Below, in pieces: positions 46,475 through 57,600 of a stretch of 64,000 bases of DNA (position 1 is its first letter; every line of letters starts with the position of its first letter). This DNA comes from RFSX01 sp965230215 (GTDB lineage Bacteria > Bacteroidota > Bacteroidia > Chitinophagales > Saprospiraceae), in contig CBDDKN010000004.1 of assembly GCA_965230215.1 (NCBI GenBank), forward strand, positions 124,001 through 188,000, given 5' to 3'. Position numbers and translations under genes: made by a program. A model generated the notes under the pieces. The model was not told the origin of the DNA and did no database searches. It worked only from the letters and a program-made list of their open reading frames with translations.

Positions 46475-46772
46475 AAAAAATTCAAAAATATTGCATTTTA
46501 TTAGATACTATCAATAATAAGTAAGATTCATGCGAAAATTGATTTATCTGTTCTTAGGATAATGTTTTCAAATTTTATATTGCATTAGGATTGATTCGCC
46601 AATTTATCGCAAAGTTTGAATGAAATTTTCAGTCGATTTGCTTTTAAATTTTAACAAAGCTTTAAGCAATTGTTATTATTTTTTTTAAATTGGCAGAACT
46701 TTTTGTTAAAATGACACTAAGTGACATATTAAAATTAAATCAATCTATTTGTTAACAAACCAACCTTACGGT
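46475..46772 (+). promoter_or_regulatory. AT-rich leader region of susC
   Basis: 298 nt without a gene. It is strongly AT-rich and contains a small palindrome CACT-A-AGTG (near 46713). It should carry the promoter of the susCD-type operon, but I could not find a convincing TAnnTTTG -7 element or a regulator gene beside it. Confidence 0.4.
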
Positions 46773-49739
46773 ATGAAAAAACTCATAGCTAGTAAATTAT
46801 TATCGACATTGGTTCTAGCGCTATTTTCTGTTTTTGCCATTCAGGCTCAGACAGTTACAGGTGTGATGACTGATGCTGACACAAACGAACCACTTATTGG
46901 TGCCAACGTATTAGTAAAAGGCACAACGGTGGGTACAATTACTGATCTAGATGGATCATATTCATTACCATTGCCTGAGGGTGCTACTACTCTTGTATTT
47001 TCTTATGCAGGATACACTGATCAAGAAGTTGATATCAACGGTCAAACAACTATAGACGTTGCTTTGAGTGCTGGTGCATTACTTGATGAAGTTGTAGTTA
47101 TCGGATACGGTGCAGTCAAAAAACGTGACGTAACCGGATCTGTTGCTTCTTTGAAAGAAGAAGACTTTAACCAAGGTATCATTGTTTCAACTGACCAATT
47201 ACTTCAAGGACGTGTTCCTGGTGTAAACGTAGTTAATAACAGTGGTCGTCCTGGTGGAGAGGCAACAGTAAAGATTCGTGGTAACAACTCTATCAGAGCT
47301 GGTGCGGATCCACTTTACGTTGTTGATGGATTCCCATTAGATGGAAGAAGTGCCAGGGCAGGACTTCTTGCAAACGATTTGGGATCTATTCCAAACTCTA
47401 ATCCATTAAACTTTCTTAATCCAAGTGATATCGCTTCAATTGAGATCCTTAAGGATGCTTCTTCAGCGGCTATCTATGGTGCAAGGGGTGCAAATGGTGT
47501 TGTTCTAGTAACGACTAAGAAAGGTCGTTCTTCAGAGCCAACAATCGATTTTAACGCATCTTTCGGTGCAAGTAGCATTGTAAAGAAATATGATGTTCTT
47601 GATGCTGCTCAATACAGACAAGCATTGTCTGATTATGGAATCGCCAATGGCGGTGACGGAGGCGGAAACGTAGATGCTTTCGATGAAATTCTTCGTACAG
47701 GATTAACTCAGAGTTACGGATTCTCAATTGGTGGAGGTTCTGAAAATGGTAACTACAGATTATCTCTAGGTTACCTTGATCAAGAAGGTATCATCAAAGA
47801 TTCTGGAATTAAAAGATACAACCTTACTTACAATGCCAACTATGAATTCTTAGATGGTAAAGTAGGTATTGATGTATTCTCTGTGGCTTCACATGCTGAA
47901 GAAGCGATTGCTCCTATTTCTACGAATGCAGGCTTTACAGGTAACCTTGTTGGCCAGGCATTACAGTGGAATCCAACAATTCCATTAACTAATAATGGTG
48001 ACTTCACTACAAACGCTAATAATGACACTGGAGCAACAGTTGGTGCTACAACCATCAACCCACTTCAGTTATTGGCTGCTCACGATGAAGATGCTAACAC
48101 GACGACTATATTAGGAAGTATTTCTCCTTACATCAATATTACTGACAACTTACAATACCGTTACAGATTCGGTTTGAACTATGGTGTTGGTAATACAAGA
48201 GGTAATATCAGAGGATTTGTGAATGTACAAGGTATTGAAGACAGAGGCTTTGCTGCTGTTTCTCAAGCTACACTATTCTCTCAATTACACTCTCATACTT
48301 TGAGCTACAATACAGAGCTTACTCCAGAATTGTCTTTCAACGGTTTGGTTGGATACGAGTATCAGGAGTTTGATTTTAAAGGATATGCAGCTGGTGGTTT
48401 CGGCTACACAGTTCTTGATTTTGATAATACTAATGCTCTTCAGAACACTGCAGAAGATCAGAGAGGTATGTTCTCTTTTGCTGATCCACTTAGTGAGATT
48501 CAGTCATACTTTGGTCGTATCAACTTTAACATGTCTGATAAGTACTTGTTAACTGGTACAGTAAGAGCCGATGGTTCTTCTAAGTTTGGTGAGAACAACA
48601 GATACGGTATTTTCCCTTCAGTTGCTTTTGCATGGAATCTTCATAACGAAGACTTCCTAGCTGACAGTGGTCTTAACGAATTGAAGTTGAGATTGGGTTG
48701 GGGTCAGACGGGTAACCAAGAGTTCCCAGCTGGTGCTGCTCAGGAAAGATTCCGTTTAATCCAGAATGGTGCTGAGCAAGAAAACGTTGCTAACCCAGAT
48801 TTGAGATGGGAGACAGCTACTACAATGAATGTAGGTTTGGACTTCGCATTGTTTGACTTTGCATTGTCTGGTACTATTGAGTATTTCCAGAGAACGTCTA
48901 CTGACATTCTTCTTGATCCATTTGTATCTGAGCCAGGTCCTGCAGTAAGAGCATGGCAGAATATTGACGGTGAGGTATACAACTCAGGAATTGAGATTGG
49001 ATTGACAGCATTTATCGTTGATCAAGAAGATCTTCAGTTTAGCGTAAGTGCTAATGCTGCATTGCTTAACAACGAATTCAGAAACCCAGGAGGTGCTGAT
49101 ATCGTAGTTGGTGAACTTTTCGGTCAAGGTGCTTCAAGTGCATTCGTGCAGGTAATGAGAGATGGTCTTCCATTGAACACATTCTACACGAGAGAGTACA
49201 CTGGTCTTAACGAAATGGGTAACAGTACTTACACTGACGAAGGAAACACTCTAGTTGAGCTAGGTGATCCTAATGCTGACCTTATTTTAGGTTTAACTAC
49301 TAACCTTACAGTTGGTGATTTCAGCTTCACTACTAACTGGAATGGTGCTTATGGTCACCAACTATATAACAATACAGCTATGACTGTAATTGCTATTGGT
49401 AACCTTGGAAACAGAAACATCGATGCTAACTTATTGGGTGGTCCGGTGCAAGAATCAGTTTCAAATGCTATTACGCCTTCATCTAGATATATCGAAGATG
49501 GAGATTTCTTGAAACTATCTAACGCTACTGTCGCCTACACTATCGGAGACGTGGAACAATTTAAGAATATTAGAGTTTCACTAACAGGTCAAAACCTGTT
49601 GGTACTTACTGATTACACTGGTTTTGATCCTGAGGTCAATACAGTTAACCTAAGAAATGGTATTCCTTCTAACGGTATTGAGTATATTCCATACCCAGCT
49701 GCAAGGTCTGTCATTCTTGGTGTATCAGCATCATTTTAA
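46773..49739 (+). CDS. susC: SusC/RagA-family TonB-dependent outer-membrane transporter
   Basis: 988 residues from the ATG at 46773 (MKKLIASKLL), which opens a signal peptide ending in AIQAQ; an upstream in-frame TTG is unlikely. After it come a carboxypeptidase-regulatory-like domain (about 26-100, TGVMTDADTNEPLIGANVLVKGTTVGTITDLDG), the TonB box and plug (VVVIGYGAVKKRDVTGSV, GNNSIRAGADPLYVVDGFPLDG), and the beta-barrel. It imports glycans or glycoconjugates captured by SusD. Codon use (many GTT, GGT, AAC) suggests high expression. Confidence 0.95.
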   Translation: MKKLIASKLLSTLVLALFSVFAIQAQTVTGVMTDADTNEPLIGANVLVKGTTVGTITDLDGSYSLPLPEGATTLVFSYAGYTDQEVDINGQTTIDVALSAGALLDEVVVIGYGAVKKRDVTGSVASLKEEDFNQGIIVSTDQLLQGRVPGVNVVNNSGRPGGEATVKIRGNNSIRAGADPLYVVDGFPLDGRSARAGLLANDLGSIPNSNPLNFLNPSDIASIEILKDASSAAIYGARGANGVVLVTTKKGRSSEPTIDFNASFGASSIVKKYDVLDAAQYRQALSDYGIANGGDGGGNVDAFDEILRTGLTQSYGFSIGGGSENGNYRLSLGYLDQEGIIKDSGIKRYNLTYNANYEFLDGKVGIDVFSVASHAEEAIAPISTNAGFTGNLVGQALQWNPTIPLTNNGDFTTNANNDTGATVGATTINPLQLLAAHDEDANTTTILGSISPYINITDNLQYRYRFGLNYGVGNTRGNIRGFVNVQGIEDRGFAAVSQATLFSQLHSHTLSYNTELTPELSFNGLVGYEYQEFDFKGYAAGGFGYTVLDFDNTNALQNTAEDQRGMFSFADPLSEIQSYFGRINFNMSDKYLLTGTVRADGSSKFGENNRYGIFPSVAFAWNLHNEDFLADSGLNELKLRLGWGQTGNQEFPAGAAQERFRLIQNGAEQENVANPDLRWETATTMNVGLDFALFDFALSGTIEYFQRTSTDILLDPFVSEPGPAVRAWQNIDGEVYNSGIEIGLTAFIVDQEDLQFSVSANAALLNNEFRNPGGADIVVGELFGQGASSAFVQVMRDGLPLNTFYTREYTGLNEMGNSTYTDEGNTLVELGDPNADLILGLTTNLTVGDFSFTTNWNGAYGHQLYNNTAMTVIAIGNLGNRNIDANLLGGPVQESVSNAITPSSRYIEDGDFLKLSNATVAYTIGDVEQFKNIRVSLTGQNLLVLTDYTGFDPEVNTVNLRNGIPSNGIEYIPYPAARSVILGVSASF

Positions 49740-49761
49740 AATCTAAAACAACCAGATTATT

Positions 49762-51270
49762 ATGAAAAAATATTTGTTTTTATTTCTACTCGTAGGTGTT
49801 TTCTCTTGTACTGATCTAGAAGAGGAATTGAGAGAAGACCTGACTGCAGAACAAGCAGCTGAGTTGGTTGATCCCGCAGCTTTGTTGAGTGCAGCATACG
49901 AATCCATGAGGCTTCCTTACCAGGATCAATCAAGATTTTGGGCTGCTCAGGAGCACACTGGAGATACTGCTTTAGGACCAACAAGAGGTCCAGACTGGGA
50001 CGATAACGGTAAGTGGAGAGTACTTCACAGCCACGGATGGGATGACACGCATCCGGATTTGGGTTCTACATTTAGTGAATTGCTTCAGGTAGTATATGCC
50101 TGTACTAATATCCTTGATCCTGCATTTAACGCTTCTGCTCAGCAAGCTGCTGAAGCACGTTACTTGAGAGCATACGTTATGAACTCTGTTCTTGACGGAT
50201 GGGGTCAGGTTCCTTTCAGAGAGATAGGTACTAGCTTGCTTGATAATGCAAATGTATTGCAACCAGCGGAAGCTGTTGATTTCATGGTAGCTGAACTTGA
50301 TGCTATCATCGGCGATCTTCCTGATGGTCCTGCTAACGTTGCTAACAAAGATGCAGCTAGAGCTTTGAAAATGAAGGTACTTCTTAACAAAGGTATGTAC
50401 ACAAGCAGAGAGAATCCTACATTCGATTCAGGTGATATGCAAGCTGTAAGTGCTTTAGCTGACGAACTGATCGGCAGTGGTAAGTACACTTTAGCTGATA
50501 ACTACTTCGACAACTTTGCTCCAAACAACGATCAGATTTCTACTGAGAATATCTGGACTGCGGAGAACAGAGGTGGTGTATCTTCTGGTAATGTAAGATC
50601 TAGATGGTACTGTGGTCTTCACTACAACCAAAATCCTTCAGGTTGGAATGGTTTCGCTACATTAGGTAGCTTCTATGATAGCTTTGAGGCGGGTGATGAA
50701 AGACTAGGTGGGCCTTATGCTGGTATGACTGATGTAGGTGGTGTTAACACAGGTTTCCTTATCGGTCAGCAATTTGATGGCGACGGAAATGCACTTGAGG
50801 ACAGAAGAGGTAATCCTCTTGCGTTCACAAAAGAGGTTGCACTTCAGGAAACTGGTAACAACCTAGAGGTTACAGGTATTCGTGTTATGAAGTATGTTAT
50901 CGATTATGCTAGCGGTGACAATGCTGATAACGATTATGTATATCTTAGATATGCTGATGTTCTTCTTATGAAAGCAGAAGCTGAACTAAGAATGGGTAAC
51001 TCTGGTGAAGCTCTAAGTATCGTTAATGATATCAGAACTTCAAGAGGTGCTTCTGAATTGAGTTCAATTGATCTTGATGGACTTCTTGCTGAAAGAGCTA
51101 GAGAATTGTACTGGGAAGGTCACAGAAGAACTGACCTAATCAGATTTGGTAGATTCCTGGATGCTTGGGAAAACAAGCCAGCTTCTGATCCTACGTACTT
51201 GTTGTTTGCTATTCCTGCACAATCACTTGCAGCGAATCCAAACCTAATGCAAAACCCTGGTTATAATTAA
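49762..51270 (+). CDS. susD: SusD/RagB-family nutrient-binding lipoprotein
   Basis: 502 residues. Lipoprotein signal VGVFSC (C16), then the SusD helical scaffold with TPR-like segments (AEARYLRAYVMNSVLDGWGQVPF, RYADVLLMKAEAELRMG) and the C-terminal RARELYWEGHRRTDLIRFGRF, which is diagnostic. It forms a lid over the SusC transporter on the cell surface. A strong terminator follows 19 nt downstream, so the two big lipoprotein genes may have their own promoter. Confidence 0.95.
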   Translation: MKKYLFLFLLVGVFSCTDLEEELREDLTAEQAAELVDPAALLSAAYESMRLPYQDQSRFWAAQEHTGDTALGPTRGPDWDDNGKWRVLHSHGWDDTHPDLGSTFSELLQVVYACTNILDPAFNASAQQAAEARYLRAYVMNSVLDGWGQVPFREIGTSLLDNANVLQPAEAVDFMVAELDAIIGDLPDGPANVANKDAARALKMKVLLNKGMYTSRENPTFDSGDMQAVSALADELIGSGKYTLADNYFDNFAPNNDQISTENIWTAENRGGVSSGNVRSRWYCGLHYNQNPSGWNGFATLGSFYDSFEAGDERLGGPYAGMTDVGGVNTGFLIGQQFDGDGNALEDRRGNPLAFTKEVALQETGNNLEVTGIRVMKYVIDYASGDNADNDYVYLRYADVLLMKAEAELRMGNSGEALSIVNDIRTSRGASELSSIDLDGLLAERARELYWEGHRRTDLIRFGRFLDAWENKPASDPTYLLFAIPAQSLAANPNLMQNPGYN

Positions 51271-51288
51271 TAGTCAGTACGGTATAAA

Positions 51289-51325
51289 TAAAAAGGGGAT
51301 CTCATTAGGGATCCCTTTTTTTATT
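51289..51325 (+). terminator. Rho-independent terminator after susD
   Basis: AAAAAGGGGATC and GGGATCCCTTTTTTT form a stem around a short loop, followed by a long T-run. It separates susCD from the large lipoprotein genes, probably with partial read-through. Confidence 0.8.
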
Positions 51326-51375
51326 GTTTTTTTTTGAGTTAAATTGCCTTATAACAACAACCTATAGAAGCACGT

Positions 51376-54300
51376 ATGCGCAGCTTGAGAATATATAGTG
51401 GCATGATGATATGTCTCATCCTATCTATTGTATCATGCAATCCTGAAAAGGAGAATAATTCATTTCGTTTACTTAGTTCAGAAGATACAGGTCTAGACTT
51501 TTCAAATGATTTAGGAATCAGCATAGATCTCAACATTCTAAGCTACATGTATTATTATAACGGAGGTGGATTAGCTGTAGCCGATCTAAATAATGACGGT
51601 CTAAATGATGTTATATTAAGCTCTAACCGAGATAAGGAGAAAGTCTTCATAAATGAAGGCAATTTGAAGTTCAAGGATGTTTCAGATGTCACTCGCATCG
51701 ACGGTGGTCCTAATTCCTGGACGAATGGTGTTGCTGTTGCTGATGTCAATGGAGATGGACTGTTGGATATCTATCTTTCGCAGGTAGGTGATTATCGGGA
51801 ATTGGATTGTCATAATAATTTATTCATATGCACTGGAATAAATAATGATGGAATTCCTGTTTACAAAGAAATGTCGAAGGACTATGGTTTAGACTTCAAA
51901 GGGTTTTCTACACAGGCTGGATTTTTGGATTATGATCTAGATGGAGATCTGGATATGTTTCTGATGAATCATAGTCTTCATCATAATGGCACATTTGGCA
52001 AACGTGAGTTATTCCTTAATACTTACGATAGTATCAGCGGGGATAGATTGTACAGAAACGATGGTAACACATTTACCGATGTTACCCTTGAATCAGGCAT
52101 CAATTCAAGTGTGATAGGATATGGCCTTGGCTTGGCTTTTTCTGATGTAAATCTTGATGGTTGGCCAGATATATATGTAGGTAATGATTTTCATGAGAAT
52201 GATTACCTGTATATCAACCAGAAGGATGGTACCTTCAAAGATGAGCTTACTTCCACTATGATGCATACCAGTCGTTTTTCTATGGGGGTAGATGTTGCCG
52301 ATGTGAATGGAGATGTATTTCCGGATATCATGTCCTTAGATATGCTTCCTGAAAATCCCGATTTGTTAAAAAGCTCCGAAGGAGAAGACGCACTTGATAT
52401 ATTCAAATTTAAGTTGCGTTATGGATACAACCACCAGTACGCTAAAAATGCACTTCAGGTCAATAATGGAAACGGTGTTTATAGTGAAGTGGCCATGATG
52501 GCTGGGGTACATGCAACGGATTGGTCGTGGTCTCCGTTGATTTTCGATATGAATATGGATGGCCATAACGACATTTTTGTCTCCAATGGCATCCCAAAGC
52601 GAATGAATGACATCGATTATATTGATTTCATTTCAAATAGTGATGTACAATATAAAATACAGTTTGATCAGCTCAAAGATGAGGATCTTGATGTTATTGA
52701 TAAAATTCCTGAAATAAAGCTGAAGAATAAATTTTACCTCAATAAGTCATCGCTTGATTTCGAGGACATTGGTTCTTCAATTGCCAATAATCAAATCAGC
52801 TATTCTAACAGTGCAGCCTATGCTGACCTTGATGGTGATGGTGATTATGATATAATTTGCAATAATATTAATGATGAGGCTTTTCTTTATGAAAACCTCT
52901 CAGATCAAAAGGGAACAGTTGTTTCCATTGAAGGTCCGAAGGGTAATGTGTTTGGGATTGGAAGCAAGTTGTTTGTCTATAAAGGTGAGAATGTTCGGAT
53001 GTTTGAAAACTTCAGTACAAGAGGATTTCAGGCTACAGCAATTAATAAATTTCTTGTGCCTGCGATCACTGAATTGGATAGCCTGGTTTTGGTTTGGCCT
53101 GACAATACCTACCAGAAGTTGGCAGCAAAGGATTCAAGTATTCAAGTAAAGTATCGTGAAGGCTTGGCGTCATTTAACTACGGAAAGCTAATACCTCAAT
53201 CCGAGTTTTCTATTGAAGAGATTTCAAATAAGTATAATCTTGATTACACACACGATGAAAACCCATTTGTTGAATTTAACAGGGAATCATTGATACCGCA
53301 TGCTACATCTAATGAAGGTCCTGCTCTATGTGTGGATGATTTTAACGGTGATGGTCTAGATGATGTTTTTGTAGGCTCTGCTAAGCGCAAATGGAATGCT
53401 TTATTTATTCAGGATAATAAAGGACAATTCAGAAGTACAGGTCATATTGGTGTGGATTCAATCTATGAAGAAGTAGAAGCCATATCGGCAGATTTCAATG
53501 GCAACGGGATTCCTGATCTGGTATTGGCTACAGGGGGAAATGAATTTGCCTATACGAACGATAATACAGCTCAGCTTATCGTTTTTGATCCTGGGACTCA
53601 AAATTCAAGTGTTCAACTATTGCCTCTAAACATGACTGCCTCCTGTGTTGATGCTGCTGATTTTGATAATGATGGCGACTTGGACCTATTCTTTGGCGCA
53701 CGCGCAATGGTGAGCAATTACGGGGCAGATGTCCTTTCGTCAATTCTTGTAAATGAAGGCAATGGAACATTCGACTTGTTCCCTGATGACTATATTCCAC
53801 AGTTATCATCAATTGGAATGGTTAAGGATGCGAAATGGCTTGATTATGATGGTGATGGTGATCAGGACCTGATGATAGCTGAAGAATGGGGTGGAATCAA
53901 ATTGTTTACCAATGAAGGAGGGCGTTTTGAAGTTATTGAACTGATAGATCATAAGGCCTGGTGGAATTGCTTAAACATGGCAGATTTAGACAATGATGGT
54001 GATCTTGATATTTTTGCAGGAAACCTGGGACTCAATTCCAGGTTAAAGGCAAGTCCAGAGCAGCCTGTCAGAATGTATTATAACGATTTTGATGACAACG
54101 GCTCAAGAGAACAGATTGTCACCTACTACCTCATGGGAAGAGAAGTTCCGTTCAGTAACTTTAAGGAGATCAAGGCCCAAATACCTAAGATTAAGAAAGA
54201 ATTTCTTTACGCCAGTGATTTTGCGAAAGCTGATGTGCGTGAGTTGTTTGGAATGGAAAAGGTGAACAGTTCTAAAGTATATGAAATGAACTTTATGGAG

Positions 54301-54663
54301 CATGCTGTTTTTGAAAACATGGGGAATGGTGAATTTGAGACCCATGTACTTCCTCGCGATATTCAGATCAGCTCTATCAATACTGTGCAATTTGAGGATT
54401 TGAATGATGATGGCTTATTGGATATGTTTACGGCTGGCAACTTCTATGACTGCAATATTCAGATGGGTAGATATGATGCGGATTATGGTCAGATATTGAT
54501 TAATAAAGGCAATTGTAAATTTGAAGCAGCTGCTGTAACGGGCCATAATATAAAAGGCCAAGTAAGGGCTTCTGATAATGTAAAAATGGCCGATGGCTCA
54601 GAAGCGATTGTAATCGCAAAGAATGATGATAAAATGGAATTGCTCAGTATAAAAAAACAATGA
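51376..54663 (+). CDS. Large FG-GAP/ASPIC-UnbV repeat lipoprotein, copy 1
   Basis: 1095 residues, lipoprotein signal IVSC (C21). Most of the protein is FG-GAP/VCBS beta-propeller repeats with calcium-type loops: DLNNDGLND, DVNGDGLLD, DYDLDGDLD, DVNLDGWPD, DLDGDGDYD, DFDNDGDLD, DYDGDGDQD. Around 528-590 is the ASPIC/UnbV domain (GIGSKLFVYKGENVRMFENFSTRGFQ). After it the repeats resume. Such proteins bind ligands at the cell surface or periplasm; related human CRTAC1 is secreted. The protein is paired with copy 2 by an ATGA overlap and lies in a susCD setting, which suggests a glycan-binding role (inference). Confidence 0.88.
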   Translation: MRSLRIYSGMMICLILSIVSCNPEKENNSFRLLSSEDTGLDFSNDLGISIDLNILSYMYYYNGGGLAVADLNNDGLNDVILSSNRDKEKVFINEGNLKFKDVSDVTRIDGGPNSWTNGVAVADVNGDGLLDIYLSQVGDYRELDCHNNLFICTGINNDGIPVYKEMSKDYGLDFKGFSTQAGFLDYDLDGDLDMFLMNHSLHHNGTFGKRELFLNTYDSISGDRLYRNDGNTFTDVTLESGINSSVIGYGLGLAFSDVNLDGWPDIYVGNDFHENDYLYINQKDGTFKDELTSTMMHTSRFSMGVDVADVNGDVFPDIMSLDMLPENPDLLKSSEGEDALDIFKFKLRYGYNHQYAKNALQVNNGNGVYSEVAMMAGVHATDWSWSPLIFDMNMDGHNDIFVSNGIPKRMNDIDYIDFISNSDVQYKIQFDQLKDEDLDVIDKIPEIKLKNKFYLNKSSLDFEDIGSSIANNQISYSNSAAYADLDGDGDYDIICNNINDEAFLYENLSDQKGTVVSIEGPKGNVFGIGSKLFVYKGENVRMFENFSTRGFQATAINKFLVPAITELDSLVLVWPDNTYQKLAAKDSSIQVKYREGLASFNYGKLIPQSEFSIEEISNKYNLDYTHDENPFVEFNRESLIPHATSNEGPALCVDDFNGDGLDDVFVGSAKRKWNALFIQDNKGQFRSTGHIGVDSIYEEVEAISADFNGNGIPDLVLATGGNEFAYTNDNTAQLIVFDPGTQNSSVQLLPLNMTASCVDAADFDNDGDLDLFFGARAMVSNYGADVLSSILVNEGNGTFDLFPDDYIPQLSSIGMVKDAKWLDYDGDGDQDLMIAEEWGGIKLFTNEGGRFEVIELIDHKAWWNCLNMADLDNDGDLDIFAGNLGLNSRLKASPEQPVRMYYNDFDDNGSREQIVTYYLMGREVPFSNFKEIKAQIPKIKKEFLYASDFAKADVRELFGMEKVNSSKVYEMNFMEHAVFENMGNGEFETHVLPRDIQISSINTVQFEDLNDDGLLDMFTAGNFYDCNIQMGRYDADYGQILINKGNCKFEAAAVTGHNIKGQVRASDNVKMADGSEAIVIAKNDDKMELLSIKKQ

Positions 54664-57600
54664 TGCATTATAAACACAAGGTGATTTTGCTTCTAATTCT
54701 GTTGGCGTTCTCGTCATGTAAACAGGATGAAGCTCCTGGTTCAACTGAATCATTGTTTCAATTAAAGAGTAATGAAGAACTAGGGATAGACTTTATTAAC
54801 AAAGTGGATAATACCAAAGAGTTCAATATTTTCAATTATAGAAATTTCTATAATGGGGGAGGGGTAGCCATTGGTGATATCAATAATGATGGTCTGGTGG
54901 ATATATTCATGAGCTCTAATATGGGTAGCAATAAGCTATACCTTAATAAAGGTGACTGGAAGTTTGAAGATATCAGCGCTAAGGCAGGCATAGAGGAGAA
55001 GGACAACTGGAGTACCGGTATTGTCATGGTTGATATAGATGCAGATGGATTGCTTGATATCTATGTTTGTAATGCTGGATACCGCAAGGGTATTTCGCAA
55101 GCAAATAGTATGTACATCAACCAGGGGGATTTGACGTTTAAAAATATGGCCGAAGAAATGGGATTGGCTGAAGATGGCTATACCACACATGCGGCATTTT
55201 TTGATTATGACCTTGACGGGGATCTTGATGTATACTATCTAAACAACAGTTTTATTCCTGTCAACACCCTTAACTATAATAACAAAAGAGACTTACGAGC
55301 TAAAGACTGGGATGTAAAGGATTTTCTGAAAGGAGGGGGTGATAAATTGATGCGGAATGATAATGGTGTTTTTGTTGATGTGTCTGAACAGAGCAATATT
55401 TTTGGTAGCTTGATCGGATTTGGCCTGGGCGTAACTGTAGGTGATGTAAACGATGACACATATCCAGATATATATGTTTCAAATGATTTCTTCGAAAGAG
55501 ATTATCTGTATATAAACAAAGATGGGAAATACTTTGAAGAGCAACTTGAAGACAGGATGGGGCATATTTCCCATTCCTCCATGGGTGCAGATATGGCAGA
55601 TATCAACAATGATGGGGCTGCTGAAATATTTGTAACCGACATGTTACCTGATGATGAGTACAGACTAAAGACCACCAGTACATTTGACAACATCAATATC
55701 AGACGCCTGAAGCAAAGCAAAGGATTCTACAACCAATTCATGCACAATACACTTCAACTTAATTCAGGTGATGGAGAGTTCAGTGAGATATCCTATTATG
55801 CAGGTGTGGCCGCTTCAGATTGGAGTTGGGGTGCACTGATGTTTGATGCCGACAACGATGGGCACAATGACATATTTGTTTGTAATGGTATATATCATGA
55901 TGTAATCGATCAGGATTTCATAGATTTCTTTGCCAATGAAGTTTTACAGGAAATGGTCTTGTCAGGCGAGAAAGAAGAATTGGATTCAGTTATAAATGCG
56001 ATGCCGACAGTTCCTATAAAGAATAAGGCTTTTCGGAATAATGGAGCTTTAAAGTTTGAAGATTACACGGATTCATGGGGCTTTGATAAAGCCAGTTTTT
56101 CAAATGGTGCTGCATATGGTGATCTTGATAATGATGGAGATTATGATCTGGTTATCAATAATGTGAATCAGGAAATGTTTGTATATGAAAATACAAGTAC
56201 TTCCAGTTTTATTGCTTTTGAATTAACAGGTAATGCACCCAATACGGATGCAATAGGATCAAAGGTATATATCTATCAAGGTGATGAGGTATTTATGAGA
56301 GAACTGATTCCCTCCAGAGGCTTTCAGTCTTCTATCGATTACCGTTTGATTTTTGGTTTGGGCTCTACTACGGATGAGATTGACTCTATTTGCATACGTT
56401 GGCCAGACGGCAAATATTCTTCAATAAGTGAATATGCTATTGATAAGATCAATTTGGTTTCTGAATCGGAGGTCAAAAAATATGATCGACTGAAATCCGA
56501 TGTAAGCGAAACTGTGTTTAGGGAACAGAGTAACACATTCAAGACACATGTGGAGGATGATTTTGTAGACTTTTATTTTGAGCGTAATATTCCGAATCAG
56601 CTATCCAAAGAAGGTCCATGTAGTGCTGTTGGTGATGTCAATGGTGATGGACACCCTGATGTGTTCATTGGAGGTGCTGACGGACAGTCTGCAAGCTTGT
56701 ATGTGTATACAAACAATGGCTACAAAGCTGTTCAGCAGGCTTACTTTGACCGATTTAAAGCTATGGAGGATACAGCTGCCAGCTTTTTTGATGCAGACGG
56801 TGATGGTGATTTGGATTTAGCAGTTGGGTCTGGTGGTAATAATGTTCAATATGATGTTCGTGCATTTACAGATCGATTGTATATCAATACTGATGGTCAG
56901 TTTGAGCTGCTCTTTAATGCATTTCCTAAGAACCCAGTCAATACATCTGTTATCAAGCCGTTTGATTTTGATGGCGATGGTGATCTGGATGTGTTTATTG
57001 GCAATAGAAGTATTCCTGGTCTCTATGGCGTGAGTCCGGGAAGTATTGTCTTAATGAATAATGGAATAGGTCGATTCTCTGATGTGACTGAAACATTGGT
57101 TCCGGAATTGAAATTTGCGGGTATGATTACAGATGGCGTTGTTGCTGATATTTTGGAAGATGGTGGAGATGAATTGATAATAGTTGGCGAATGGATGTCT
57201 CCTAAGATTCTTGCTTATAATGGTCAGAGCTTTGATGTTATCGAAAGTTCTCTTGATTCGCTTGCAGGACTATGGCAAAGTATCAATACGGGTGATTTTG
57301 ATAATGATGGTGATATTGATCTGGTATTGGGGAATGTAGGAGAGAACTTTTATTTAAAAGCAACTGAAGATGCACCATTACGTATGTGGATCAATGATTT
57401 TGATAGTAACAATTCAGCCGAGAAGCTGATTACGCGTACAATTGACGGGAGAGATATGCCGGTTGTCATGAAACGTGACATAACTGATCAGTTGGCCAGC
57501 CTTAAAAAGCAAAATTTAAAGCATTCTGAATATGCCAGTAAATCTATACATGATCTTTTTGAACCTGAGGTGCTTCGTAGATCAACTGTAAAGCAAGTCA